From positions 186,001 through 250,000 of the forward strand of contig NZ_JAPDPD010000003.1 in NCBI RefSeq assembly GCF_026283965.1: a stretch of DNA of 64,000 nucleotides. The letters are read 5' to 3'. Shown here piece by piece: positions 18,101 through 28,113 of the stretch. This DNA is from Dyella subtropica. GTDB lineage: Bacteria; Pseudomonadota; Gammaproteobacteria; Xanthomonadales; Rhodanobacteraceae. How positions within the stretch are numbered: position 1 is the stretch's first letter; each line of letters begins with the position of its first letter. The notes under the pieces are model-generated. The model was given only the letters and a program-made list of their open reading frames with translations, ran no database searches and was not told where the DNA came from. The translations under genes were made by a program, and so were the position numbers.

Positions 18101-18231
18101 CCACGCAGACCGACCCGGTTGGCGAAAGCGGCTTAGCCGGCAACACCGTTTCTATCAACAACAGCTATGGCGATGCGTTGTTCTACCAGCCACCGCGCAT
18201 GGTGCGCCTGTCGGTCTCCTACGACTACTGA
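15178..18231 (+). CDS. TonB-dependent receptor, Oar-like, with N-terminal carboxypeptidase-regulatory-like domain
   Basis: A 1017-residue outer-membrane transporter. The signal peptide ends near AMAQS (residue 34). Residues 35-105 form a small beta-sandwich domain (TREVAVDSAGRYRADSLPLG, GTYTVTLKKDG) typical of CarboxypepD_reg-like extensions. A plug follows (LPVGRNAESIALLAPG, GGYNAKYGRSDGGVINQIGK), then a large barrel ending in the aromatic C terminus VRLSVSYDY recognised by the BAM machinery. Oar-like receptors take up large or proteinaceous substrates, but the ligand here is unknown. The start is supported by GGGAG 8 bases upstream. Two terminators follow the stop codon. Confidence 0.92.
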   Translation: MSKFQHAGLAPLWRQTALAVALSMSIGGVAMAQSTTGSIFGQAPAAAGETVSVVSDSTGLTREVAVDSAGRYRADSLPLGTYTVTLKKDGAVVSQREKVGISAGGATAINFASGTSDTKQLSAVTVSANALPAIDVSSVSSSTTITAADLRKLPVGRNAESIALLAPGTVQGSSYFGNAVSFGGSSVSENAYYVNGYTTGEPYKNIGGFALPYGAIEQQETLTGGYNAKYGRSDGGVINQIGKRGSNEWHFGGQVVWQPRFLESTPRNNYYGNPAIPAPVGPVTYQLESATKPGTLNQYRNNNKQWETVYSAYVGGPLIKDKLFMFLAAETDKTDSTNVENSANGKVQYNADKTNKFYGKLDWNITDSNILELTALDNHQRTGAGNTYKFDYSSLKAGAFSSGNDVTKDNAQFYVGHFTSYITDAATLSILYGKARFQDPVVYSNTSPLPYISRPYNENPALLPPGTNPAIGINNAQTNTSWTSPKATNGTHGLRVDFDYKLGDHDLAVGIDNMSYKASNQGPDQQNPFNPAVNYFWRYATGNRVQKRTVGWATSMTMTQKAFYLQDTWQVSSNVLLNVGVRNDHFTNYNDLGVAFVDEKNQWSPRIGASWDVNGDSSFKIYGNVGRYYLALPDNAAERAANRSTYITQYFHYTGIDPVTAVPTGLTPIGTPTSPDGEFGLPKNAKEVTARNLKAEYMDEFIVGFDKQLNDKWNYGAKVTWRDLKSAIDDECSPDRIAAKMTSMGLDPTLYNNSINGASSCRLINPGITNDMLVNADNGSGSVIVPMSQKDWGFTHGVRRKIGSLDLYMEHPFDGKWMARVDYTYSRGWGNTEGQVRSDFGQSDVSKTEDWDSWQLMDGQDGELINNRKHSIRFRGAYQITSEWLVSGTLLAQSGTPKECLGYYGPSGTDDPTGYNNGGSGNYHWCHGVRIPPGSAGHTPWTKKLNLGVHYSPEFAQHKLMFNLDVLNALNSQKPTQTDPVGESGLAGNTVSINNSYGDALFYQPPRMVRLSVSYDY

Positions 18232-18255
18232 TAGTCGCAAGCGACTTGCCATCGG

Positions 18256-18285
18256 AAACCGCCGGTCGCAAGACCGGTGGGTTTT
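18256..18285 (+). terminator. Rho-independent terminator after the Oar-like receptor
   Basis: AACCGCCGGTC-GCAA-GACCGGTGGGTTTT forms a GC-rich stem with a tetraloop and a short T tract 25 bp after the stop codon. Confidence 0.75.
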
Positions 18286-18400
18286 CAGGGTCGCGTGCTG
18301 AGCTACTCAGCTCCGCGTTCGATCCGTCTTGGCGCCCGTTCCGAATTCTCGCTGTAAACAAGAAAGTAACGCCGGGGTAACCCGGCGTGATCTCCCCTTG

Positions 18401-18432
18401 CGCCGCCAGAGGAACTGGCGGCCTTTTTTTTT
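18401..18432 (+). terminator. Second, stronger terminator
   Basis: GCCGCCAG / CTGGCGGC stem followed by nine T residues (18424-18432). It is oriented for plus-strand transcription and backs up the first terminator in front of the convergent minus-strand receptor. Confidence 0.85.
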
Positions 18433-18470
18433 GAGAGATATCGAAAGCAAGAAGCCAACGATTCGAGCCA

Positions 18471-18500
18471 AGCCGCACGCAACGTTCGTTGCGTGCGGCT
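18471..18500 (-). terminator. Hairpin at the 3' end of the minus-strand receptor gene
   Basis: A perfect 14-bp inverted repeat (AGCCGCACGCAACG / CGTTGCGTGCGGCT) with a 2-nt loop, 22 bp beyond the stop codon. There is no clear T tract, so it may stabilise the transcript end rather than terminate. Confidence 0.55.
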
Positions 18501-18521
18501 CGACCGATCAAGCAGTGCGGC

Positions 18522-21305
18522 TTACAGGAACGTGTACTTCGCACCGATCGTGTAGTACCGGCCGATGGCGCCGCTGGAATGCAGCGGGTTGTAGTTCACG
18601 GCGCCGTAGGTCAGCGGATCCAGCGGGGCGGTCTTGTCGGTCACGTTCTGGACCGAGCCGAAGATTTCCCAATTGTCCGCGGGCTTCCAGCGGCCCGACA
18701 GGTCGATGGTGTAGAACGAGGGAATACGGCAATGGCGTGGTGCATCCGTGCCGTCGGCAAACGAGTTGGCGCAGACATCGCCCTTGAAGGCAACGTTCTT
18801 GAAGGCACCGATGTAGTTCACCACCGCGCTGAAACTGAAGGCGTTGATGTCCCAGCTGGTGCCGAAGTTGATGCGGTTCTTCGGCGTACCAATGCAGTTG
18901 GTGGTGTCGCAGTTACCGTGGGTGCCGGCGTATTGCAGAGTGACACCCTTATCCTTGCGCGCGAAGGAGACGGTGCGGCTCCACTGCAGATCCAATCGCA
19001 GCTTGCCGTAGTCGCCCAGTTCGAAGCGCTGGCGTACGTCGAGGTCGTAACCGCGCACTGAGGTGGAGGCGGAGTTGATATAACCGACGCTGGTGGCAAG
19101 CAGCGTGCCGCTGTTTGGAATACCCGGCAGGTTGTTGTCGCTGCGCACCACGTTGCCGGCCAAGATCGCCGCTTGCGTATTGCCCTGGTTGATTTCGTTG
19201 GTGCGCTTGATCTTCCACGCATCAAGGGTCAGCGAGGTGGTCTTGGTGGGATCGAGCACCAGACCCAAGGTATAGCTCTTGGAGTCTTCCGGCTTCAGAT
19301 TTGGATTGGGCGAGGTGATGAGGGCGATGGCCGCGGCGCAATCGGCCTGTGTGGCGCCCGGGGCCGGCGTGCCGCCAGGGCAGCGCACCGGGTCGCGTGC
19401 GGTGGTGAAGGCGGCCAGGCCGCCCTTGCCCGACTCGGCCGGGTTTGGCGCGCGGAAGCCTTCCGCGTAGGTAGCGCGCAAGGCGACCCAATCGAACGGC
19501 GTCCACTTGATACCGACCTTGGGCGTAGTGGAGGTGTCGCCGTGGCGGTAGGCGTCGACGCGGGCCGCGGCGGATAGCTCCACGGTCTTCAGCACCGGCG
19601 CTACCAATTCGACATAACCCGCGGCGACTTGTTGCACGCCCCTATAGGCGGAGTAACCCAGGCCAATGATGTCGCCGATATCGGTATAGGTCTGCGGCGT
19701 CAGGCTGACCGACTGACGCCGGTATTCGACGCCCATCGACAGACCCAGCGAGCCGCCAGGCAGATCCATCAGCGAGCGCGACGCCTTCGCGTCGATCAAG
19801 TCGAGTTTGCTGGTGGCATCGGCCTGGATATCCGGCGCGATGTAGTCGTACAGCGCCCGGCTGTTGAGATAGGCGTTCTGCCCGATGCGCCAGTAGCCGA
19901 CCGGGCTGTTCGGATCGCTCAACGCGGTCCTGACATGGCTGTAGCGCAGGAAGCCATGACGCTTGTTGGTCATGCTGGTTTCCGAGTGCAGGTAGCCGAC
20001 GTCGTAATCCCAATCGGCGAACGTGCCCTTGGCGCCGACCAGGAAACGATAGAAATCGTTGTCGGTGAGGATGGTGCGCGGGCCCACGTCCCAGGCGGAA
20101 TAGCGCAGCCGGGCCGGCGCACCGAATGGATTGTCGGGATGGCCGGCACCGAGCACGACGGCGCCCGGGCCGCTGCTGGCATTCACCGGGCCGCCCGGGT
20201 AGCCCCACGCGCCGGACACGCCAGAGGGCGTGGTGTGGAACTTGGTCTGCTTGTTCGAGTAACCGAACTCGCCATACAGCTCGGCGTGATCGGAGAGCGC
20301 GTAGGTGCCGCGAGTGAAGAAGTTGATGGTGCGGTCGTTCGGCGTCAGCGTGCGGAACCGGCCGGCTTCCCACAGGCAGCCGCCGCCCGGATCGGCTGGC
20401 GTGAGAACTGGAGTGAACTGCGAGCAACCCGGCAGCGATTGATACAGCCCCGTAGCCGGATTGCGTACCGATCCCGTCGGCGAACTGCTCGCGACAGCGC
20501 CGCCGCCGGTGATCGCGCCGGCCAGATTCGAGCTGCCGGCGATGCTGTAACCCCATGGGCGGATGTCGCCCGTGCCGATCCACTCGCGATCATGGCGGTC
20601 GTGCACGAAGATCTCTTCAGTCTTGGTGGCTTCCAGGTTGAAGAACACGTTGTAACGGTCCTTCGCCATGCTGCCCATGCCCGCGGTCAGCGAACCCTTC
20701 CACTGGTTGCCGTCGCCGTTGTTGGACACGCCATAGGAGGCCTTCGCCACCGCGCCGGTGAAATCCTTGCGCAGGATGATATTGACCACGCCGGCGATCG
20801 CGTCCGAACCGTAGATGGCGGAGGCGCCGTCCTTCAGCACTTCGACGCGGTCGACCGCTTCCATCGGGATGGTGCTGAGATCGGTGAATACTTTCTGTCC
20901 GTCGTCAGCGAGGCCGAACGGCGCCATGCGGCGGCCATTCAACAGCACCAGGGTGGAGCCGGCGCCCAGGCCGCGCAGCGAGATGCCCGCGCCGCCGCCA
21001 GCGAAGCCGTTGCCGAAGGTCTTGGGAACCGAGCCTGCGCCGTCGGACGTCAGCGTTTGCAGATACTCGGCGATGGTCGCCTTGCCGGTGCGTTCGATTT
21101 CCTGCCGCGAGATCACCTGCACCGGCGAAGCGGTTTCAGTGTCGATGCGTGGAATGTTGGAGCCGGTAACGACAATGCGTTCCAGCGTTTTCGTTTCTTC
21201 GTCTTTCGGGCCTTGCTGTGCCGCAGCGGCGCTTGCAAAAACCGTGGTGCTAGCCAGCAGCGCAAGGACAATGGAATCGCGCAATAACGTGGTCTTGAAG
21301 CGCAT
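18522..21305 (-). CDS. TonB-dependent receptor
   Basis: A 927-residue outer-membrane receptor. It has a signal peptide (LALLASTTVFASAAAAQQ), a TonB-box-like LERIVVTGSNIPRID around residue 42, and a plug with VLLNGRRMAPFG, VDRVEVLKDGASAIYGSDA and IAGVVNIILRKDF. The barrel ends in YYTIGAKYTFL with a terminal hydrophobic residue. The GSNIPRID subfamily is common in Xanthomonadales and often works with carbohydrate or peptide loci. Here it sits beside a GntR regulator and the Entner-Doudoroff genes, so a sugar ligand is a reasonable but unproven guess. Confidence 0.92.
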   Translation of the reverse strand: MRFKTTLLRDSIVLALLASTTVFASAAAAQQGPKDEETKTLERIVVTGSNIPRIDTETASPVQVISRQEIERTGKATIAEYLQTLTSDGAGSVPKTFGNGFAGGGAGISLRGLGAGSTLVLLNGRRMAPFGLADDGQKVFTDLSTIPMEAVDRVEVLKDGASAIYGSDAIAGVVNIILRKDFTGAVAKASYGVSNNGDGNQWKGSLTAGMGSMAKDRYNVFFNLEATKTEEIFVHDRHDREWIGTGDIRPWGYSIAGSSNLAGAITGGGAVASSSPTGSVRNPATGLYQSLPGCSQFTPVLTPADPGGGCLWEAGRFRTLTPNDRTINFFTRGTYALSDHAELYGEFGYSNKQTKFHTTPSGVSGAWGYPGGPVNASSGPGAVVLGAGHPDNPFGAPARLRYSAWDVGPRTILTDNDFYRFLVGAKGTFADWDYDVGYLHSETSMTNKRHGFLRYSHVRTALSDPNSPVGYWRIGQNAYLNSRALYDYIAPDIQADATSKLDLIDAKASRSLMDLPGGSLGLSMGVEYRRQSVSLTPQTYTDIGDIIGLGYSAYRGVQQVAAGYVELVAPVLKTVELSAAARVDAYRHGDTSTTPKVGIKWTPFDWVALRATYAEGFRAPNPAESGKGGLAAFTTARDPVRCPGGTPAPGATQADCAAAIALITSPNPNLKPEDSKSYTLGLVLDPTKTTSLTLDAWKIKRTNEINQGNTQAAILAGNVVRSDNNLPGIPNSGTLLATSVGYINSASTSVRGYDLDVRQRFELGDYGKLRLDLQWSRTVSFARKDKGVTLQYAGTHGNCDTTNCIGTPKNRINFGTSWDINAFSFSAVVNYIGAFKNVAFKGDVCANSFADGTDAPRHCRIPSFYTIDLSGRWKPADNWEIFGSVQNVTDKTAPLDPLTYGAVNYNPLHSSGAIGRYYTIGAKYTFL

Positions 21306-21716
21306 GGTGCTTTACCTCCCCAGAAAAAGATAATCAGGAACCTGCGTCTTTAAGTCGTCCGCGATGGGTTTGTGCGGAAAGGGCATAAACTTTCGCCCGC
21401 ACGGATGGTAAGCACTGGTTAAGAACTATTCCTAGTGCCTGTGACGTAAATTTTATTATTAGCAACAGACAGTTATGCGTAAGTTTCGCAGAATCAGGCA
21501 GTCGCCGTGAAAACATGCGATGTATTCGATTTGTGAACACACAGGCCGTATGGCCGGTTAGATCGGGATAATTTTTCCAGCGCCGCAAGTAATTGCGAAG
21601 TCGATTTTTGGTGCATGCATTTCTCCGGCGACGTCATCGTCCGGATCGTGCAATGCGCGGATTAAAAAATAGTGCGACTGAAAATCGACGAATTAACCAT
21701 CAACGCCCTTGCGGCG
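21306..21716. other. Intergenic region upstream of the minus-strand receptor
   Basis: 411 bp without a credible gene. It is visibly AT-richer than its surroundings (for example TTTTATTATTAG near 21452) and should contain the receptor promoter. A pair of TGGTAA/TGGTTA half-sites at 21406-21421 resembles the repeats near the GntR gene but is too degenerate to call. Confidence 0.5.
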
Positions 21717-22469
21717 TCAGTCGGTCTGTAATTCCGCCACGAAGTCGTAAATGTCGCCGCGATACCACGAGGTGGTGAACTCCACGACGCGGCCGTCATC
21801 GAGAAAACTGCGACGCTCGATGTTCAGCCCGGCGCTACCGGTGGGCACATGCAGCAGGCGCGCCTGCTGCGCGCCCAGCGAAACGGCGCGTAGCCGTTGC
21901 AACGCGCGGCGCGGACGGCAACCCAGGCTTTCCAGTACTTCGTACAACGAGTCGTGCACCAGCAAAGGATCGGACAGCACACTGGCTGGCACCACGCTGC
22001 GCTCGATGGCGAGTGGCTCGTCCTTGGCATAACGCACGCGGTGCAAGCGCGCCACCAGCACGCCGGGCGAGAGGTTCATCGCCATCGATTCTTCCGGCGT
22101 CACTTCGCCGATGCCGCGTTCGAAGAATTCCGAACGCGGATTGAGTCCGCGCGCGCGCAAATCCTCGGTGAAACTGGTGAGGCGCGACATCGGCTTGATG
22201 ATGCGTTCGGCCACGAAGGTGCCGGCGCCGTGGCGCTGGGTAAGGATGCCTTCCTCCACCAAACCGGCGATGGCTTTGCGCACGGTAACGCGGGATAGAT
22301 GGAGCGCGCGCGACAGGTCGCGTTCGCTGGGCAGCGCCTGGCCCGGTTCGATGTCGCGGTGCTCCACCACATTGCGGATGGCCCGGCGCAAGCGCAGGTA
22401 GGCCAGCGGTTGGTGGATGGCCGCATCGCGGCTGAGGCGGAGGTATTCGTTGGCCAGGGCGGTTTCCAT
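21717..22469 (-). CDS. GntR-family transcriptional regulator with UTRA domain (HutC/NagR type)
   Basis: A 250-residue repressor-type protein. Residues 15-85 form the winged helix (LRRAIRNVVEHRDIEPGQAL, SERDLSRALHLSRVTVRKAI, GILTQRHGAGTFV). Residues 95-245 form the UTRA ligand domain (MSRLTSFTEDLRARG, LHRVRYAKDEPLAIERS), which binds small effectors such as phosphosugars. I chose ATG 22469, because an upstream in-frame extension runs through direct-repeat operator-like DNA and is not protein-like. It is divergent from zwf and probably controls the Entner-Doudoroff genes, the role HexR (RpiR family) plays in pseudomonads. Confidence 0.9.
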   Translation of the reverse strand: METALANEYLRLSRDAAIHQPLAYLRLRRAIRNVVEHRDIEPGQALPSERDLSRALHLSRVTVRKAIAGLVEEGILTQRHGAGTFVAERIIKPMSRLTSFTEDLRARGLNPRSEFFERGIGEVTPEESMAMNLSPGVLVARLHRVRYAKDEPLAIERSVVPASVLSDPLLVHDSLYEVLESLGCRPRRALQRLRAVSLGAQQARLLHVPTGSAGLNIERRSFLDDGRVVEFTTSWYRGDIYDFVAELQTD

Positions 22470-22479
22470 GGCGGCCACG

Positions 22480-22499
22480 ATACCAATGACCATACCAAT
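22480..22499. promoter_or_regulatory. Direct-repeat operator candidate at the GntR gene start
   Basis: ATACCAAT occurs at 22480-22487 and again at 22492-22499 (12-bp period), 11-30 bp upstream of the GntR start codon. GntR/HutC proteins commonly bind paired half-sites, so autoregulation is plausible. Confidence 0.5.
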
Positions 22500-22539
22500 C
22501 CCACAAGCATGGGCAAAAACGGGGCCGTGCGAGGGGTAC

Positions 22540-22619
22540 CACTTGCCGGAAAACCTGCTGGCAAGTGCCGTCATGACTAAGTTTCACCCAAGTGGTGTTG
22601 TCTGGTATTTCAGTGGTAC
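22540..22619. promoter_or_regulatory. Upstream regulatory region of zwf
   Basis: It holds an inverted repeat CACTTGCC / GGCAAGTG (22540-22547 and 22560-22567) and two TGGTA half-sites, TGGTAT at 22603-22608 and TGGTAC at 22614-22619 (11-bp period). The half-sites match the inner part of the repeats at the GntR gene read on the opposite strand, suggesting one regulator for both directions. Confidence 0.45.
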
Positions 22620-22704
22620 GGTACGATCAAGTAACAAATCCGATAGACCAAATCCGATAGACGCCCCCCGGCCACAGGCCACGCAATACGTCGAGGTGAT
22701 TGAA

Positions 22705-24171
22705 GTGACGGCTTCTCCCCAGCCGGTCGAACCGTTCGACCTGGTGATTTTCGGCGGCACCGGCGATCTCGCCGTGCGCAAACTGCTGCCCGCCTTGTTC
22801 CATCGTTTTCTCGACGGCCAGATCCCGGCCGGCAGCCGCATCATCGGCATCGCCCGCGAGGCACTGGACGATGACGGCTACCGTGGCAGCCTGCGTTCCG
22901 CTTTGGTCGAAGCCGGCGGCGCCCAGGCCAAGGTGGAGGAATTCCTGGGCCAGGTCGGCTATCGGCCGCTGGATGCGCGCAAGGACGAGGGCTGGGACTC
23001 CTTCGCCGCGCTGATCAGCGAGCAGCCCGAGCACGTGCGCGTGTTCTATCTCTCCACCTCACCCGAACTGTTCGTCGACATCTGCAATCGTCTTGGCAGC
23101 TACGGCCTCAACCGTGGCCAGTCGCGAGTGGTGCTGGAGAAGCCGATCGGCCGCGACTTGGCCAGCGCCAACCAGATCAACGATGCCGTGGGCCGCGTGT
23201 TCGACGAATCGCAGACCTTCCGCATCGATCACTACCTCGGCAAGGAAACGGTGCAGAACCTGCTGGCGCTGCGCTTCGGCAACGCGCTGTTCGAGCCGCT
23301 GTGGAATGCCGGTCACATCGACCACGTGCAGATCACCGTCGCCGAAACGCTCGGCGTAGGGCGTCGCGGTGCGTACTACGATCGCGCCGGTGCACTGCGC
23401 GACATGGTGCAGAACCACATCCTGCAGCTGCTATGCATGGTGGCGATGGAGCCGCCGGCGTCACTGACGCCCGACGCGGTGCGCGACGAAAAGCTCAAGG
23501 TGCTGCGCTCGCTCAGGCCGATCGACGAAAGCAATGCCGCGCAGTTCACCGTGCGCGGCCAGTACCGCGCGGGTGCCGCCGAAGGGCAGGGCGTGCCGGG
23601 TTACCTGGAAGAGCTCGAAGGTGGCAAGTCCCATACCGAGACCTTCGTGGCGCTGAAAGCCGAGATCGAAAACTGGCGCTGGGCCGGCGTGCCGTTCTAT
23701 CTGCGCACCGGCAAGCGCCTGCCCGAACGCGTGTCCGAGATCGTGGTGGTGTTCAAGGCGGTGCCGCACTCCATCTTCGGCGCCTCAGCCGGCCCGCTCG
23801 CGCAAAACCGCCTGGTGCTGCGCCTGCAGCCGGACGAGGGCGTGAAGCTGTGGCTGACCATCAAGCATCCCGGCCCGGGCGGATTGCGCCTGCGTCATGT
23901 GCCGCTGGACATGAGCTTCGCCGAAGCCTTCGGCGTGTCGCAGCCGGATGCGTACGAGCGTCTGCTGCTCGACGTGGTGCGCGGCAATCCCACCTTGTTC
24001 ATGCGCCGCGACGAAGTCGAGGCGGCATGGCAGTGGGCCGATCCGATCCTGGCGGCCTGGGCCGCCAGCGGCGAGGCACCGCGTCCGTACACCGCCGGCA
24101 CCTGGGGGCCAAGCGCCGCCGTGGCGTTGATCGAGCGCGATGGCCGCACCTGGGACGAGGACAGCGAGTAG
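22705..24171 (+). CDS. zwf: Glucose-6-phosphate 1-dehydrogenase
   Basis: A 488-residue cytoplasmic enzyme oxidising glucose-6-phosphate to 6-phosphogluconolactone with NADP+ or NAD+, the first step of the oxidative branch feeding the Entner-Doudoroff pathway. The Rossmann motif FGGTGDLAVRKLLP lies at about residue 16, and the substrate-binding signature RIDHYLGKE begins at residue 173. I chose GTG 22705 because GAGGTG lies 7 bases upstream and the length then matches the family. The open frame upstream to 22417 covers regulatory DNA. It is followed by pgl after 121 bp and is divergent from the GntR regulator. Confidence 0.96.
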   Translation: MTASPQPVEPFDLVIFGGTGDLAVRKLLPALFHRFLDGQIPAGSRIIGIAREALDDDGYRGSLRSALVEAGGAQAKVEEFLGQVGYRPLDARKDEGWDSFAALISEQPEHVRVFYLSTSPELFVDICNRLGSYGLNRGQSRVVLEKPIGRDLASANQINDAVGRVFDESQTFRIDHYLGKETVQNLLALRFGNALFEPLWNAGHIDHVQITVAETLGVGRRGAYYDRAGALRDMVQNHILQLLCMVAMEPPASLTPDAVRDEKLKVLRSLRPIDESNAAQFTVRGQYRAGAAEGQGVPGYLEELEGGKSHTETFVALKAEIENWRWAGVPFYLRTGKRLPERVSEIVVVFKAVPHSIFGASAGPLAQNRLVLRLQPDEGVKLWLTIKHPGPGGLRLRHVPLDMSFAEAFGVSQPDAYERLLLDVVRGNPTLFMRRDEVEAAWQWADPILAAWAASGEAPRPYTAGTWGPSAAVALIERDGRTWDEDSE

Positions 24172-24292
24172 TCGCGGCCATGACCATCGCAACGCGCGGT
24201 CAGCCTGCTTCACCGCTGCGTTGCAGGGTCGTTCCTAGACTTGGTGCTTCTCCATCAATGAGCTGTCGTCCACTTCAAACCACATTGCTGTC

Positions 24293-25006
24293 ATGCCTTC
24301 TACGTTGAACGTCACCACCCATAGTTTCACCGACGGCGACGCGCTGGCCCGCGCACTCGCGGAACGCGTTGCCGAGCGGTTGCGCAGCGGCATCGCCGAA
24401 CGCGGTGCTGCGCTGCTGGCCGTATCCGGCGGCAGCACGCCGGTGCGCTTCTTTCAGCAACTGTCGCGCGCCGAACTCGACTGGTCGAAGGTGCAAGTGG
24501 CGCTGGTCGACGAACGCTGGGTGCCGGAAACCCATGAGCGTTCCAACGCCCGCATGGTGAAAACCGAGCTGCTGCAGCACGCCGCCACCGTGGCGCATTT
24601 CGTGCCGCTCTACGCCGGCGCACCTACGCCGGAGGCCGGCATGGTCGCGGTGCGCGCACGCGTAGCGGCACTGCCGTATCCATTCGATGCGGTGGTTCTT
24701 GGCATGGGCAACGACGGACACACCGCATCGTTCTTCCCCGGCGGTGACCGACTCGCCGAGGCGCTGGACCTGGCCGGTACCGCACGTGTGTTGCCCATGC
24801 GTGCCGCCGGTGCCGGCGAACCGCGCATCACCTTCACCCTGCCCGCGCTGCTCGACACGCAGGCGCTGTATCTGCACATCGAAGGCGACACCAAGCGCCA
24901 GCTGCTGGCCGATGCCCAGCTTGGGCTGGGTGCCGCCAAGGAATACCCGGTGCGTACCGTGCTGACCCAGACGCGTGTGCCCGTTGCCGTGTACTGGTGC
25001 CCCTAA
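24293..25006 (+). CDS. pgl: 6-phosphogluconolactonase
   Basis: A 237-residue DevB-type lactonase hydrolysing 6-phosphogluconolactone to 6-phosphogluconate. Diagnostic segments are AVSGGSTPVRFF near residue 44, LVDERWVPETHERSN near 72, and GMGNDGHTASFFPG near 140, with the catalytic His in GHTAS. Position between zwf and edd fits the pathway order. No clear Shine-Dalgarno precedes the ATG. A strong inverted repeat follows the stop codon. Confidence 0.94.
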   Translation: MPSTLNVTTHSFTDGDALARALAERVAERLRSGIAERGAALLAVSGGSTPVRFFQQLSRAELDWSKVQVALVDERWVPETHERSNARMVKTELLQHAATVAHFVPLYAGAPTPEAGMVAVRARVAALPYPFDAVVLGMGNDGHTASFFPGGDRLAEALDLAGTARVLPMRAAGAGEPRITFTLPALLDTQALYLHIEGDTKRQLLADAQLGLGAAKEYPVRTVLTQTRVPVAVYWCP

Positions 25007-25021
25007 GCACCAGGCAACAGG

Positions 25022-25059
25022 AGTGGGAAACGAGCGGCCCTCAACGCTCGTTTCCCACT
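25022..25059. terminator. Long perfect hairpin between pgl and edd
   Basis: A 15-bp perfect inverted repeat (AGTGGGAAACGAGCG and its complement) with an 8-nt loop, followed by a pyrimidine run TTCCCCCTCTTCT. It may act as a partial terminator or RNA-stability element inside the Entner-Doudoroff cluster. Only 38 bp remain before edd. Confidence 0.6.
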
Positions 25060-25097
25060 TCCCCCTCTTCTAGTAATGAAAGTCCTGGATTGAAGTC

Positions 25098-26915
<1,818 letters not shown>

Positions 26916-26921
26916 TTCCTA

Positions 26922-27000
26922 GTAGGAGCGCACCCTGTGCGCGAACAGCGTTTCGATATCACCGGCCGTAGTGCCGGTCGCGCACAGGGTGCGCTCCTAC
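26922..27000. repeat. REP-like palindrome (GTAGGAGCGCAC family) between edd and eda
   Basis: Two perfectly complementary 23-bp arms (26922-26944 and 26978-27000) starting GTAGGAGCGCACCC flank a 33-bp loop that itself contains ACCGGC / GCCGGT. One arm recurs exactly at 34715-34737. Such elements usually stabilise upstream mRNA ends or limit downstream expression. Confidence 0.85.
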
Positions 27001-27028
27001 ATTCACGCAAACCACCGCAGGACTACTC

Positions 27029-27673
27029 ATGAGCAACATCGAATCCAAGCAGCAGCAAGTCGAAGCCACCCTGCGCCTGGCGCCCGTGGTGCCCGTGGTG
27101 ATCATCGACGATGCGAAAGCTGCCGTGCCGATGGCGCGCGCTCTGGTGGCCGGCGGTATTCCGGCGATCGAAGTAACACTTCGTACACCGGCCGCGCTGG
27201 ATGCGATTCGTGCCATTGCCGCCGAAGTCGAAGGTGCGGTGGTCGGCGTAGGCACCGTACTCACGGCCAAGGATCTGCACGCCGCGCAGCAGGCCGGCGC
27301 GCGCTTCGCCGTATCACCGGGTATCTCACCGAACTTACTTGCCGCCGCCGATGACAGTTCCCTGCCGCTGTTGCCCGGTGTGGCGACGGCCTCGGAGGCG
27401 ATGAGCTTGCTTGAGCGTGGCTACCGTCACCTGAAGTTCTTTCCTGCGGTGCCTGCCGGTGGCTACAAGTTGCTGGGTGCCTGGGCTAGCCCGTTGCCGC
27501 AGATTCGTTTCTGTCCGACGGGGGGTATCAGCCTCGCTTCAGCGCCCGAGTTTTTGTCGCTGCCGAACGTGTTGTGTGTGGGTGGGTCGTGGCTTACGCC
27601 TGCGAACATGCTCAAGGCGGGGGACTGGGCGGGGATTGAGGCGCTGGCGCGCGAGGCGAAGGCGCTTCGCTAA
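27029..27673 (+). CDS. eda: KDPG aldolase (2-dehydro-3-deoxy-phosphogluconate aldolase)
   Basis: A 214-residue class I aldolase cleaving KDPG to pyruvate and glyceraldehyde-3-phosphate, the last specific Entner-Doudoroff step. The catalytic Glu lies in IPAIEVTLRT (near residue 50), and the Schiff-base Lys in YRHLKFFPA (near 135). Further motifs are GVGTVLT, SPGISPNLL and FCPTGGI. Length matches the family. A glucokinase gene, often found in such clusters in relatives, is absent here. Confidence 0.96.
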   Translation: MSNIESKQQQVEATLRLAPVVPVVIIDDAKAAVPMARALVAGGIPAIEVTLRTPAALDAIRAIAAEVEGAVVGVGTVLTAKDLHAAQQAGARFAVSPGISPNLLAAADDSSLPLLPGVATASEAMSLLERGYRHLKFFPAVPAGGYKLLGAWASPLPQIRFCPTGGISLASAPEFLSLPNVLCVGGSWLTPANMLKAGDWAGIEALAREAKALR

Positions 27674-28113
27674 CGCCTGCTCCCTCTCCCCCGTTCACCG
27701 ATTTGTGCACGGGGGAGAGGGTTGGGGTGAGGGGTGGGTGCTCGCGACACCGTTTCTATCTCGTCATTCCGGTGTAGGCCGGAGGCGCTTTACAACAGCG
27801 AAGCTGGTCATCCAGTGGCATTGACGCTTCGATGTTCGCGTTATCGCGACCAGGCTCGCCTGCCGCGGGCTTTCGAACCGCTGCCGCGGTCCGAGTCACT
27901 TTTCTCTGTTTGGCCAGAGAAAAGTAACCAAAAGAGAGGCCACCCCGGTTACGCGCCCTCCGGCTTCGCCTGCGGGTTCGTGAGGGCTGGCCGGGCTTTT
28001 CGACACGACGTCCCTGCCGTGTCGAAAAGGCGCAGGCATCCATGCCTGCGCCCCCTTCGGGGCCTGATCGTCCAGCCCTCACCGCTGCACAGGGGACCCT
28101 GAAGGTCAAAAGC
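27672..28113. repeat. Structured dispersed repeat, copy B (core 27826-28099)
   Basis: Same architecture as copy A. A REP-like palindrome at the left (27675-27738) is followed by the core with H1 27899-27924 (CTTTTCTCTG / CAGAGAAAAG), H2 28000-28027 (12-bp stem CTTTTCGACACG) and H3 28029-28052 (GGCGCAGGC / GCCTGCGCC). H1 and H3 have different bases from copy A but remain fully paired. It fills the gap between convergent eda and the PhzF-like gene and runs straight into a 13-bp tandem array. Confidence 0.85.

Noticed and set aside
22417-22704. Extended zwf start
   Set aside because: The extension crosses the GntR gene start and operator-like repeats, and Zwf homologues begin near residue FGGTGDL minus about 15.
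27734-28102. Short proteins encoded by the structured repeats (for example ending PLRGLIVQPSPLHRGP)
   Set aside because: Similar frames occur in all three copies, but base changes follow hairpin pairing rather than codon positions, so the repeat is better explained as structure.
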